A DNA stretch of 36,435 bases from an uncultured Butyrivibrio sp. (GTDB lineage: Bacteria > Bacillota > Clostridia > Lachnospirales > Lachnospiraceae), in NCBI RefSeq assembly GCF_947169445.1, contig NZ_CAMVPU010000038.1, forward strand, positions 1-36,435. The letters are read 5' to 3'. Positions within the stretch are counted from its first letter, which is position 1, and the number at the start of each line of letters is the position of its first letter. Positions 15,379-24,900 of this stretch are shown one piece after another. Position numbers and translations under genes: made by a program. The notes under the pieces are model-generated. The model made no database searches. It had not been told where the DNA came from and saw only the letters and a program-made list of their open reading frames with translations.

Positions 15379-15960
15379 TCAGAGACCAGCAAGTATTTGC
15401 TGCGCCAGTTCTTTGGCCTCATCATAATCAAGATTGGTAATCAGCTTATCAAGCTCTTCCATTTTGCCAGATAGCTCTTCATTACAATCATAGGAAAAGA
15501 GAACTTTCGCAGTTTCTTCGGCAGCGCCAAGATCAAAGTCATCTATTGCAGCAATTAATTTGTTCAATATATCAGAAATAGCGTCTTTGTCGAAACTGTT
15601 TTTGGGGCTGCCATTGCCGGAAGTGAAAGGCTCAAGGAAAGGTTTAAGGGCTTTGAATGAGTCTAAAGTGCCCGGTGTAAGCTTTTCAATTTCCTCGAGA
15701 TTATTTTCTTTTCCCAGTTTTTCAAGGGTAAAGAAATCTTCTCCAAGATCCATGGCACCGATCATGCGGCAAGTGGTCTTAAGGGAATGAACCTGAACGG
15801 TATAGTTTTTCAGATCTTTTTCTCTTAGGTGAGTTTCTACAAGCGAGATCTTATCATCCATGAGTTTGTAAACGTCACCAAGAAGCTCTGTAAAAAGCTC
15901 CTCAGAACCGGAATTTTTGATGGCCTTATCTACATCGATACCTGGGATATTTATATTCAT
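15379..15960 (-). CDS. Hpt-domain phosphotransfer protein
   Basis: A 193-residue, all-helical, acidic cytoplasmic protein. The N-terminal Hpt domain (about 10-110) carries VHSLKTTCRMIGA, with the phosphorylatable His58 in the typical HSLK context and the IGA that follows in the family. The C-terminal 80 residues (NSFDKDAISDILNKL onward) form more helices with no known motif. GGAGGAA stands before the ATG. It faces the solute-binding gene tail to tail and is divergent from the HD-GYP gene. Such a protein would carry phosphate from Asp653 of the hybrid kinase to Asp53 of the HD-GYP regulator; the match is inferred from neighbourhood. Confidence 0.87.
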   Translation of the reverse strand: MNINIPGIDVDKAIKNSGSEELFTELLGDVYKLMDDKISLVETHLREKDLKNYTVQVHSLKTTCRMIGAMDLGEDFFTLEKLGKENNLEEIEKLTPGTLDSFKALKPFLEPFTSGNGSPKNSFDKDAISDILNKLIAAIDDFDLGAAEETAKVLFSYDCNEELSGKMEELDKLITNLDYDEAKELAQQILAGL

Positions 15961-16034
15961 AGAAAGTATTCCTCCATGCGGTGTTTAGGCTGCTTTACAT
16001 ATATTAAGTATAATACTTCTTGGAGGTAAAAAAT

Positions 16035-17054
16035 ATGCCACAAATCATAGTCGTTGATGATGATCCTATAATCTTGAAAAAGACCTGGAACACACTTGCA
16101 GATGCTGGGTTTAAAGTGGATGTGTTCAAGTCAGGCAGTGCTCTTTTGGAACATTCTAAGGATAATCCGGCGCCGGATCTTATCCTGATGGACATCAACA
16201 TGCCTGAAATGGACGGCTTTGAAGTAATTAATGAGCTAAAAAAGAGCGATGCAAAGTGGAGAGATACTCCGGTAATCTTTTTGACTGCTGATGAAGATGA
16301 GGATACAGAGACAAAAGGACTTTCTCTTGGCGCGATGGACTTTATCAGAAAGCCGTTTGTGGCCAGTGTTCTTGTCCTAAGAGTTAAGCATGCGGTGGAC
16401 CTCATCAGATTACAGCGTGACCTCGAGAGCATGGTTGATGAGAAAACCAAGGAGAATGAGAATCTTTTCCTCCACGTTGTAGAGAGCCTTGCGGATGCTA
16501 TTGATGCCAAGGATAAATATACAAATGGTCATTCCGGCCGAGTTGCCGTCTACTCAAAAGAGATAGCGGGTAGGTACGGCTATGACGAGAAGAAGCAGGA
16601 GAAGATCTTCATGATGGGACTACTCCATGACGTTGGCAAAATCGGTGTGCCTGACGAAGTAATAAATAAGCCGGGAAGGCTTACGGATGAAGAATTTGCC
16701 TGCATTAAAAAACACCCGGCAATTGGTGGAAAGATTTTGAGCAATATCAAAGAAATGCCAGAGCTGGCAGCAGGCGCAAAATGGCATCATGAAAGATTCG
16801 ATGGCAGGGGATACCCGGAAGGCCTTGCCGGAGAGAATATTCCGGAAGAAGCCAGGATCATTGCCGTGGCTGATGCCTACGATGCCATGACCAGCAACCG
16901 AAGCTACAGAGGGGCCCTGCCTCAGGAAACTGTAAGGGGTGAGATAGAGAAAGGCAAGGGAAGCCAGTTCGACCCGAAGTTTGCGGATATTATGCTGGAA
17001 ATGATCGATGCTGACAAAGATTATCTTATGAGGGATAAACCAAACAATGAGTAA
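16035..17054 (+). CDS. Response regulator with HD-GYP cyclic-di-GMP phosphodiesterase domain
   Basis: A 339-residue protein. GGAGG at 16022-16026 sets the start at the ATG at 16035 (MPQIIVVDDD) rather than the in-frame TTG at 16020. The receiver domain has Asp8-Asp10, phospho-acceptor Asp53 in LILMDINMPEMDG, Thr84 and Lys106. After a helical linker the HD-GYP domain shows HSGRV (166-170), GLLHDVGKIGVPDEV with the HD pair at 198-199, KKHPAIGGKIL and HHERFDGRGYP (251-261). All metal-binding residues and the GYP triad are present, so hydrolysis of c-di-GMP is expected. It is the likely output of the phosphorelay and may control motility, adhesion or surface polysaccharide. Confidence 0.92.
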   Translation: MPQIIVVDDDPIILKKTWNTLADAGFKVDVFKSGSALLEHSKDNPAPDLILMDINMPEMDGFEVINELKKSDAKWRDTPVIFLTADEDEDTETKGLSLGAMDFIRKPFVASVLVLRVKHAVDLIRLQRDLESMVDEKTKENENLFLHVVESLADAIDAKDKYTNGHSGRVAVYSKEIAGRYGYDEKKQEKIFMMGLLHDVGKIGVPDEVINKPGRLTDEEFACIKKHPAIGGKILSNIKEMPELAAGAKWHHERFDGRGYPEGLAGENIPEEARIIAVADAYDAMTSNRSYRGALPQETVRGEIEKGKGSQFDPKFADIMLEMIDADKDYLMRDKPNNE

Positions 17055-17058
17055 AGCA

Positions 17059-17089
17059 AAAAAGACTGCCACTAGCGGGCAGTCTTTTT
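17059..17089. terminator. Bidirectional rho-independent terminator
   Basis: AAAAAGACTGCC and GGCAGTCTTTTT are perfect inverses around ACTAGCG. The hairpin lies between the HD-GYP gene and the convergent gene ending at 17112, with T-runs on both strands. Confidence 0.93.
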
Positions 17090-17111
17090 AAGTGCGTTTG
17101 TCGTAAAAAAC

Positions 17112-18110
17112 TTATTTCTTTAGCGTCTTATCGATGGCAAGTGCCAGGGCAGCGCCGACGAAAGATAAGAAAAATGAATTGAAATTCGAGAGCATGAACT
17201 GCACAAAGCCCTCTAATATATCGATGTCTTCAAGTTTTGCCTTCTTGGGCCTGCCGTTTAACATCAGCTCTGTGGAGTCCGAAGTATACTCGTAGGAAGC
17301 CTTCAGTTCTTTTCCTTCTATATTAAGTAGCTGACTGCCGCAGAAAAAGCTGCTTTGAGATGTGCCGGAGGTACAGTAAAGCTCACCATTGTTCTTGAGA
17401 GTGCCTTGCATTTTGGAAATCTGTCCCTCCATACGAAGCATTTCGCCGCGGGCCGAAAGAACAACATCTATCTGCGAGATGTTTTCCAGGGCAAATTCAC
17501 TATAGTTTTCGAGGTCAAGGCTTGTACCGGAATCTGATATAACGTCACCCTTATATTTCACTATAACATCACTGTCCACATAAAGTGTTGAATTTGACCA
17601 CATGCGCAGCAAGCCATCTGAAGAAAGGTCAGAAATATAGACATCTACACATTCGGAGCTGACCTGGTTTGGATCACCATCGTCATTATAATCCGTTTCA
17701 ATTATGCGCTCGGGATTTTTGATCATCACCTTGGAACCGTAAGCGGAGGTACTTAAGAAATCCATCTTATTATTAGAAATGCTGCGGGCAGGGGTGGCAC
17801 CTTCATAAGCTCCGGCCTGTTCATGGAACTCAAAGCTTAACTCCCCGGGCTGCGCAAAGTAATGCGAGCCATCAATGTCAAAAGAAATATCATTGGTGTT
17901 AACGACATTACCGTCAGTTATATAAACGGAGCAGGCTTCAAAAGACAGGTCACCGCTATAATTCTCCCAAACAATATCCTTGGGGCTACCCTGAACAACA
18001 ATGGAAGTATTGGATTTTCTGCTCAGATATAAAAGGAAAATACATGCGAATGCGATTACGAATGCAAAAAGAATAATGTAGTAGATTTTTTTCTGTTTGT
18101 TGTCGTCCAT
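17112..18110 (-). CDS. Hypothetical membrane protein with N- and C-terminal TM segments
   Basis: A 332-residue protein of unknown family. AAGGAGAG precedes the ATG. TM1 spans about 9-29 (YYIILFAFVIAFACIFLLYL), a long beta-rich region follows, and a second hydrophobic segment lies near the end (FFLSFVGAALALAI). The middle part repeats short strands with Ser, Asp and Asn turns (DGLLRMWSNSTLYVDSDVIV, TLKNNGELYCTSG), as in beta-solenoid or polymer-like surface proteins. It has a positively charged cytoplasmic tip and should be anchored at both ends with the beta region outside. It lies between the phosphorelay cluster and the methyltransferase and is divergent from the latter. A cell-surface role is a guess. 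Confidence 0.75.
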   Translation of the reverse strand: MDDNKQKKIYYIILFAFVIAFACIFLLYLSRKSNTSIVVQGSPKDIVWENYSGDLSFEACSVYITDGNVVNTNDISFDIDGSHYFAQPGELSFEFHEQAGAYEGATPARSISNNKMDFLSTSAYGSKVMIKNPERIIETDYNDDGDPNQVSSECVDVYISDLSSDGLLRMWSNSTLYVDSDVIVKYKGDVISDSGTSLDLENYSEFALENISQIDVVLSARGEMLRMEGQISKMQGTLKNNGELYCTSGTSQSSFFCGSQLLNIEGKELKASYEYTSDSTELMLNGRPKKAKLEDIDILEGFVQFMLSNFNSFFLSFVGAALALAIDKTLKK

Positions 18111-18216
18111 GGTCTCTCCTTGAAATGTGCTCTGTAAGTTAATGACAATAGAAAATGTACGAAAAGATGTATATTTACATGATACAATAACAGAAAATAT
18201 TTGTTAATAAAAAATC

Positions 18217-18225
18217 TGCTATAAT
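18217..18225 (+). promoter_or_regulatory. Extended -10 promoter of the methyltransferase gene
   Basis: TGCTATAAT is an exact TGnTATAAT extended -10 element, 48 bases before the ATG at 18273, in an AT-rich stretch. No good -35 lies at 17 bp, which is acceptable with this element. Confidence 0.55.
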
Positions 18226-18272
18226 ATTAAAGTGTTTTTGACACCTAATAATATAGAAGTGCAGGAAAAAAG

Positions 18273-20279
18273 ATGTCTTTTGAAGCAATAGATTATTTAA
18301 CACTTAAGCAGCTGTGCGAGGAATTGTCCATATCCCTTGCAACAGGAAAAAACTGGGTTAAGCTGGGCAAGATCACGCCGGATGGTAATAAGGATTTAGA
18401 GCCCTCTTTTTCCAGAGAATATGTAGACAACCTGAAAAAAGAGATTTTATCGGGAGAAAATAAAGCTCTAAAGAGCAGAAGAAACAAGAAATATGTGTCA
18501 GGAAATGGCCTTTATACTTCGTATGTTTCCGAGGATTGCAAGTCGGTATATGAAGTTCGAAAGCTCCTTGGCCTTATCGAGGAAAACGACATTGAGCTGA
18601 CCAAAGAGGTAGTGCAGTATTTTGTGGCTGACTGCGCGCTGAGGCTCTTTTCCGAGAAGGATAAACTTCCATTTGCTGGGCAGAGGGGAACTTTGCAGAA
18701 GTTCGCAAAGGGCGAGATTTCTATTGGGAAGTATGATGAGCTGGTCAGGACTCTTATAGATGATGCAGACGCGTGTGTCAGATTTTGCCAGGAAAATTCG
18801 CTGTTATTTGACCTTAACTACTACTACGAGTTCAAAGAGGATATCCTGGGCCTTATCTACATTTCCTGTATCAATTACGGAAACCGCAAGGCAAAGGGCG
18901 CATATTATACACCCAACACAGTGGTAAAAAAGCTGATCCGCAACCTTCAGATTTCAGATGGAAAGTCGGTTCTCGACCCATGCTGCGGAACCGGTAATTT
19001 TTTGCTGCAGTTGCCTGACTTTGCCCGTATTGATGCGGTTTATGGATATGACATAGACCCAATCTGCATCAAGATATCCAGAATAAACATGGCTCTTAGG
19101 TTTGCCGGTGCAGACTTAAATACCATCTGCGAGCATTTTTCCGAGAAGAACTTTCTTTTGGAAAAAAATGACATTAAATTCGACTACATCATCGGAAATC
19201 CACCATGGGGCTTTGAGTTTTCGGAAAAAGAAAAGGTGGAACTGAAATTACAGTATATCGTGGCGGTTGGTAAGAACATTGAATCTTACGATGTTTTTCT
19301 GGAGCAGGGACTTAAGAATCTGCAAAAAGACGGCGTGCTGGCCTACGTATTGCCGGAAGCAATCCTTAATGTCAAAGCTCATATGCCGATCAGAAGATAT
19401 ATTCTGGAGGAAGATACCCTTAGCTTCATTGAATATCTGGGAGATGCCTTTGATGGAGTTCAGTGCCCATGCATCCTTATGGGCGTCGCCAAGACAGAAG
19501 GGCAGTTTTCTACAGTGGGCCTTCGAATTAATGATGGTAAAAGAAAATACGTCATTAACGCAGACAGAAGAGTTTCGGAAGAGTACTTCTCTTTTTTAAC
19601 AACAGATGATGAGTACGAGATCATAGAAAAAGTAAAATCCCTTGATAATACGAGATTTCTTTTGAATAATGCTGATTTTGCCCTTGGAATCGTGACGGGC
19701 GATAACAAAAAATACATCTCTGATGTGAAAACTGACTTCAATGAAATGGTCCTTAAGGGCTCAGATATATGCAAATATCATATTAATCAGACAGATAACT
19801 ATATAGTATTTGAACCGGAGAATTTCCAGCAGGTGGCTCCGACACAGATGTACAGGGCACCTGAAAAGCTTCTGTACAGGTTTATCTGTAATCAGCTGGT
19901 ATTTGCCTACGATGATAAACAGACACTTTCGCTAAACAGCTGCAATGTCCTGGTTCCTCACCTGGAGGGAGCTCCTATTAAGTATATTCTTGCCATCCTG
20001 AATTCTCGGATAGCGCAGTTTATTTATAAGAAGGAATTCAATTCAGTGAAGATTCTGCGCTCCCACATTGAGAGCATTCCGATTCCGATTGTGGATGAGG
20101 AGACAAAACGTAAGGTAATAGAGGTTATTGACCAGCTGATTGAGGGCAAGGTTCAAAAAGATGCAGAAAGACTATATGATGAGCTTGATGCAATGATCTT
20201 CGATATTTTTGATATAAGTTTACGTCAGCGCGCAATAGTAAAAGAAGCAGTTGATGGAGAAAACAAGTTTTTGGCTTGA
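18273..20279 (+). CDS. Solitary N6-adenine DNA methyltransferase (Eco57I/TaqI-type MTase domain)
   Basis: A 668-residue protein. Residues 1-60 look like a MerR/excisionase-type DNA-binding helix-turn-helix (LTLKQLCEELSISLATGKNW). The catalytic core has KGAYYTPNTVVKKLI (208-222), the SAM-binding motif VLDPCCGTGNFLLQLP (233-248), YDIDP (259-263) and the adenine-methylase motif NPPW (309-312). The C-terminal half (about 450-640) resembles TaqI-type target-recognition regions, including FICNQLVFAYDDKQTLSLNS and YILAILNSRIAQF. No PD-(D/E)XK nuclease motif is seen in the N-terminus and no restriction gene is adjacent. It could be an orphan regulatory methylase or the remnant of a type II/IIG system. 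AGGAAAAAAG precedes the ATG. Confidence 0.87.
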   Translation: MSFEAIDYLTLKQLCEELSISLATGKNWVKLGKITPDGNKDLEPSFSREYVDNLKKEILSGENKALKSRRNKKYVSGNGLYTSYVSEDCKSVYEVRKLLGLIEENDIELTKEVVQYFVADCALRLFSEKDKLPFAGQRGTLQKFAKGEISIGKYDELVRTLIDDADACVRFCQENSLLFDLNYYYEFKEDILGLIYISCINYGNRKAKGAYYTPNTVVKKLIRNLQISDGKSVLDPCCGTGNFLLQLPDFARIDAVYGYDIDPICIKISRINMALRFAGADLNTICEHFSEKNFLLEKNDIKFDYIIGNPPWGFEFSEKEKVELKLQYIVAVGKNIESYDVFLEQGLKNLQKDGVLAYVLPEAILNVKAHMPIRRYILEEDTLSFIEYLGDAFDGVQCPCILMGVAKTEGQFSTVGLRINDGKRKYVINADRRVSEEYFSFLTTDDEYEIIEKVKSLDNTRFLLNNADFALGIVTGDNKKYISDVKTDFNEMVLKGSDICKYHINQTDNYIVFEPENFQQVAPTQMYRAPEKLLYRFICNQLVFAYDDKQTLSLNSCNVLVPHLEGAPIKYILAILNSRIAQFIYKKEFNSVKILRSHIESIPIPIVDEETKRKVIEVIDQLIEGKVQKDAERLYDELDAMIFDIFDISLRQRAIVKEAVDGENKFLA

Positions 20280-20280
20280 A

Positions 20281-20440
20281 AATAGGGCTTTTCCAAGCTG
20301 TCTGTAACATGTTTATATAAATGTTAGATAATTATTATCAATTGCCCTATTGATTTTATTATTGACTTAGGTTAATATCATAACACGGAAATGGTTTAAT
20401 AGAATTAGTTTCCGTATTAACAACTATATATTTAGTATGT
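20281..20440 (+). other. Intergenic region upstream of the S-box leader
   Basis: AATAGGGC (20281-20288) and GCCCTATT (20344-20351) are long-range inverses enclosing AACAT/ATGTT, a possible weak terminator for the methyltransferase gene. ACGGAAA (20385-20391) and TTTCCGT (20409-20415) form another inverted pair. A metK promoter must lie here, but no clear -35/-10 pair with correct spacing could be fixed. Confidence 0.4.
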
Positions 20441-20441
20441 T

Positions 20442-20574
20442 CTCTTATTCAGAGTGGTGGAGGTACATAGGACCGATGAAGCCACGGCAACCCCTTGATA
20501 AGTCAGGAAGGTGCCAACCTGAGCGTGCAGTTCCCTTTGGGAATATGGAATTTGATTCCGACGAGCAATAAGAG
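20442..20574 (+). promoter_or_regulatory. SAM-I (S-box) riboswitch aptamer of metK
   Basis: CTCTTATT (20442-20449) and AATAAGAG (20567-20574) close the P1 helix perfectly. Between them are the S-box hallmarks GTGGAGG, GATGAAGCCACGGCAACC, the CCTTGATAAGTCAGGAAGGTGCCAACC segment (split here for naming only: AAGGTGCCAACC is the conserved part) and further hairpins. It senses S-adenosylmethionine; binding favours the downstream terminator and shuts off metK. The context of a SAM synthetase gene fits this exactly. Confidence 0.95.
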
Positions 20575-20591
20575 GATCTGATATGACAATC

Positions 20592-20642
20592 AGCTCCGTT
20601 TGTTTTGTTTAATGCACGCAACAAGACAACGGAGCTTCTTTT
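20592..20642 (+). terminator. Expression-platform terminator of the SAM riboswitch
   Basis: AGCTCCGTT (20592-20600) pairs with AACGGAGCT (20628-20636), continued inward by TGTTTTGTT/AACAAGACA, and is followed by TCTTTTG. With P1 open, the region between P1 and this stem can form the alternative antiterminator. Confidence 0.88.
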
Positions 20643-20703
20643 GTGCAGAACGTATTATAGACTTCTGCATTTGTAGGCGCGATAGCGCAAGAAAGGAAAA
20701 AGA

Positions 20704-21894
20704 ATGGATAAATTTATTTTCACATCCGAATCAGTTACTGAAGGACACCCAGACAAAATCTGTGATAACATCTCTGATGCTATCCTTGATGCCTGCATGG
20801 AGCAGGATCCAATGAGCCGTGTTGCTTGTGAGACAGCAGCCTGCACAGGATTCGTTCTCATCACAGGTGAGATCACAACAAAGGCTCACGTTGACTATGC
20901 TAAGATTGCTCGTGAGACAATTAAGGAAATCGGGTATGATGATTCCGCTAAGGGGTTTGATGGCAACACATGTGCTGTACTTGTAGCTCTTGATCAGCAG
21001 TCAGCTGATATCGCTATGGGAGTAGACAAGGCTCTTGAGGCTAGAGAGAACCAGATGACAGATGAGCAGCTTGAGGCAATTGGTGCCGGTGATCAGGGTA
21101 TGATGTTCGGTTATGCTACAAACGAGACAGAAGAGTACATGCCATACGCAATCAGCCTTGCACACAAGCTTACCAAGAAGCTTACAGAAGTTAGAAAGAA
21201 CGGAACTCTTCCATATCTTAGAGCAGATGGAAAGAGCCAGGTTTCAGTTGAGTATGATGAGAATGGCAAGGTAAAGAGACTTGAGGCAATCGTTATCTCA
21301 ACTCAGCATGATGAGAAGGTTACTCAGGAGCAGATCCACACAGATATCAGAAAGCACGTTATTGATACCGTAGTTGATAAGGCACTTGTTGATGAGAACA
21401 CCAAGATCTATATCAATCCTACAGGACGTTTCGTAATCGGCGGACCTCAGGGAGATGCTGGTCTTACAGGCCGTAAGATCATTGTTGATACTTATGGTGG
21501 AGCTGCTCGTCATGGCGGCGGTGCTTTCTCAGGAAAAGACTGCACAAAGGTTGACCGTTCAGCAGCTTACGCAGCAAGATATGTTGCAAAGAACATTGTG
21601 GCAGCAGGACTTGCTGACAGAGCTGAGATCCAGCTTTCATATGCAATTGGCGTTGCACAGCCTACATCAATTCTTGTTGATACATTTGGTACAGGTAAGG
21701 TTTCTGATGAGAAGCTTACAGAGGCAGTTCGTAAGGTATTTGATCTTCGCCCTGCAGGAATTATCAAGATGCTTGATCTTCGTCGTCCAATCTACAAGCA
21801 GACAGCAGCTTATGGACACTTCGGACGCAATGATCTGAATCTTCCTTGGGAGCAGATTGATAAGGCAGAAGAGCTTAAGGCTGCAGTGAAGTAA
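20704..21894 (+). CDS. metK: S-adenosylmethionine synthetase
   Basis: A 396-residue cytosolic enzyme that makes S-adenosylmethionine from methionine and ATP. Family signatures are TEGHPDKICDNISDAILD near the N-terminus, GAGDQGMMFGYA near 117-128, and the phosphate-binding GGGAFSGKD near 262. Full length for the family, and the C-terminal AYGHFGRND is intact. AAAGGA at 20691-20696 serves the ATG. Regulated by the SAM-I riboswitch in the leader and ended by the hairpin at 21909. Codon use is strongly biased, as in highly expressed genes. Confidence 0.98.
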   Translation: MDKFIFTSESVTEGHPDKICDNISDAILDACMEQDPMSRVACETAACTGFVLITGEITTKAHVDYAKIARETIKEIGYDDSAKGFDGNTCAVLVALDQQSADIAMGVDKALEARENQMTDEQLEAIGAGDQGMMFGYATNETEEYMPYAISLAHKLTKKLTEVRKNGTLPYLRADGKSQVSVEYDENGKVKRLEAIVISTQHDEKVTQEQIHTDIRKHVIDTVVDKALVDENTKIYINPTGRFVIGGPQGDAGLTGRKIIVDTYGGAARHGGGAFSGKDCTKVDRSAAYAARYVAKNIVAAGLADRAEIQLSYAIGVAQPTSILVDTFGTGKVSDEKLTEAVRKVFDLRPAGIIKMLDLRRPIYKQTAAYGHFGRNDLNLPWEQIDKAEELKAAVK

Positions 21895-21908
21895 GAAGCT
21901 TAAGATAG

Positions 21909-21942
21909 AAAAACAGGGGGACGTAAACGTCCCCCTGTTTTT
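21909..21942. terminator. Bidirectional terminator between metK and dnaE
   Basis: AAAAACAGGGGGACGT and ACGTCCCCCTGTTTTT are perfect 16-base inverses. T-runs flank both sides, and the hairpin overlaps the last base pairs of the dnaE stop codon at 21941. Confidence 0.95.
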
Positions 21943-24900
21943 AGGTTACCTGTACATTTTCTTTGCCGAGGAGGTCTTCGAGGGCCTCGAGGGTAAGCTT
22001 GTCGGCCTTGATGGTGTTGGCGCGTCCAAGCTTTTTGATCTGCTTGGTGCCGGTGAGGTAGATGGCTACTTCATCTCTGCCGTCACTTTCTGCGAAGATG
22101 TGGTTTAGTGCACCAGCCTGAGCTTCATAGGCTTCCTTATCAGGGAAACGAAGCCACACAGTTTTTTGAACCTCATCAAAGAGGAGAATTTTGCTGGCGA
22201 TGAGCTTGGCATCACGATCATCGGAGGCATCAACGCGGCCTTCAATGAACACCTTTGCATCATCGTTAAGCCTCTGGGCGTTAGCTTCGTAGGTCTTTGG
22301 GAAGACAATTACTTCCACGGAACCTACCAGATCTTCTAATGTCAAAAAGGCCATTATCTGGTCTGTCTTGGTATACTTTATCTTTTTGTCAGAAATGATT
22401 CCACCTATAGTTGCATTGGCATTATCTTTTACCACAGGGGAACCTGTCTCATCATCGATATAGAAATCGGTGGTGGTATTGGTTATCTTCTTTTTCCAGA
22501 TTCCAATATATTCTTCGAGAGGATGCCCGGAAACGTAGATTCCAAGGACCTCTTTTTCAAATTCCAGCATAAGCTCGCGAGGGAATTCTCCAACGTTTGG
22601 AAGGGGAATCTCGTACTGCTTTTTCATGTCCTCTCCGGCAAAATCAAATAGCGACATCTGTCCGGCCATGGTGTTTCGGCCTGAGGAATGGAGCTGATCC
22701 ATGATCTGTCCGTAAACGGTCATGTGTTGCTTGCGGGTTCCTTCGAAGCAGTCGAATGCACCGGCTTTGATGAAATTCTCTATAGCGCGCTTGTTGACGT
22801 CGTTTTCTCTTCCCTGCATTCTTGTCAGAAAATCGTTGAGATTCTTAAATTTGCCGTGGAGGTGACGTTCTTTAACAATTGAAGCAATTACCGGCCTTCC
22901 AATACCCTTGATAGCAGTAAGAGCGTAACGGATTGCCTTTTTGCGGCCGGCAGCACAGGTCTGTACCGCTCCGGGAATTATCTTGTCATTAGGGGCTGAA
23001 TCTATTTCTGTTACAGAAAATCCGTCATAGCCTTCATTAATATCCGGAGGCAAAAGAGCTATATTCATGTTGCGGCAGCTCATGATGTAACCGGAAACTT
23101 TGCCGGGATTATCAATAACTGAAGTCATGAGAGCAGCCATGAACTCCACAGGATAGTAGTACTTAAGCCATGCTGTCTGAAGGGCTACAACCGCATAGCA
23201 GGCAGCGTGGGATTTGTTGAAGGCGTACTTGGCGAAATCCATCATGGAATCGTAGATTGCGTTGGCAACCTCAGGCGAAATTCCCTTTGAAGCACATCCG
23301 GGAACATTTTCCTCGGAATTACCGTTTACGAAATTGGCTCTTTCAACTTCCATGACGTGCTGTTTCTTTTTACTCATGGCACGTCTAACCAGGTCGGCAC
23401 GGCCAAGAGTATAGCCACCAAGCTGCTGAACGATCTGCATTACCTGCTCCTGATAGACAATACAGCCATAGGTGGGCTTAAGAATGGGCTCCAACTCAGG
23501 TGTCTGATAGGAAATGGAACCGGCATCATTTTTTCCCTTGATATATTTGGGAATAAAGTCCATTGGGCCCGGACGATAAAGAGATATTCCCGCTATAATG
23601 TCTTCCAATGACTGGGGACGCAGTTCCTTCATGAAGGACTGCATACCGCCGGATTCAAGCTGGAATATACCGTCGCAGTGGCCGCTTCCTATTGAAGCAA
23701 GGACAGCAGGGTCATTGTAGTCTATTTCATCTATATTAATGTAATTAGGATCGCCTCTCTTGGCACCAATGGATTTATTGGCATAATCCGTGGCGTCCTT
23801 GATGACCGTAAGAGTCCTCAGTCCCAGGAAATCCATTTTCAAAAGACCTAGTTCTTCAATGGTGGTCATGGTGAACTGGGTTGTAATGTTGCCTTCAGCT
23901 GAGCGGGAGAGCGGAACGAGATCCTCGGCGGGAGCCTGACAGATAACAACACCTGCAGCATGAATCGAGGTGTGCCTTGGAAGACCTTCAAGTTTACGGC
24001 ACATGTCGATCAGCTTGTGGACTGTTTCATCAGTCTCGTACTGGCTTCGCAGCTCAGGGTTCATTTCAAGAGCCTTGTCCAGAGTGATGTTCAGCTCGGT
24101 TGGGATCATCTTGGAAATGTTGTCACCAAAGCTGTAAGGAAGATCCATGACTCTCGCAACGTCACGGACAACGCCCTTTGCGGCAAGGGTACCAAAGGTG
24201 ATGATCTGAACCACCTTGTCTGAACCATATTTTTCAGTAACGTAATCAATAACATCCTGACGGCGCTCGTACTCGAAGTCCACGTCTATATCGGGCATGG
24301 ATACACGCTCAGGATTAAGGAATCTCTCAAAGAGAAGATCATATTTAATAGGGTCAATATTGGTTATGTGCATACAGTATGAAACGATACTGCCTGCGGC
24401 AGAACCACGTCCCGGGCCAACTGCGATGCCATTTTCGCGGCAATAATTGATATAGTCCCAAACAATAAGGAAGTAATCAACGTAGCCCATGCGCTTGATA
24501 ACCCCAAGCTCATAGTCCAGTTTCTCTTTTAATGTGCCATCGTCATCAGGATAACGCTCGTGGAGTCCATCAAGGCACAGCTTATTAAGGTAAGTCCAGG
24601 AATCATAACCTTCCGGAACTTCGAAGTGTGGCAGTTTGGTGACGCCGAATTCAATCTCGACATTGCACCTGTCAGCAATCTTCTGTGTATTATCAAGAGC
24701 CTGCTGCGCATATGGGAAAAGAGCGCGCATCTCCTCTTCACTCTTAACATAGTACTGGCCACCCTCGTAGCGCATACGGTCCTCGTCGGTGACTTTTTTA
24801 CCGGTCTGAATGCACAGCAAAAGATCGTGTGCCTCAGCATCATCGGCATAGGTATAGTGGCAGTCATTGGTGGCAACCAGCGGAATATCCAGTTCCTGAG

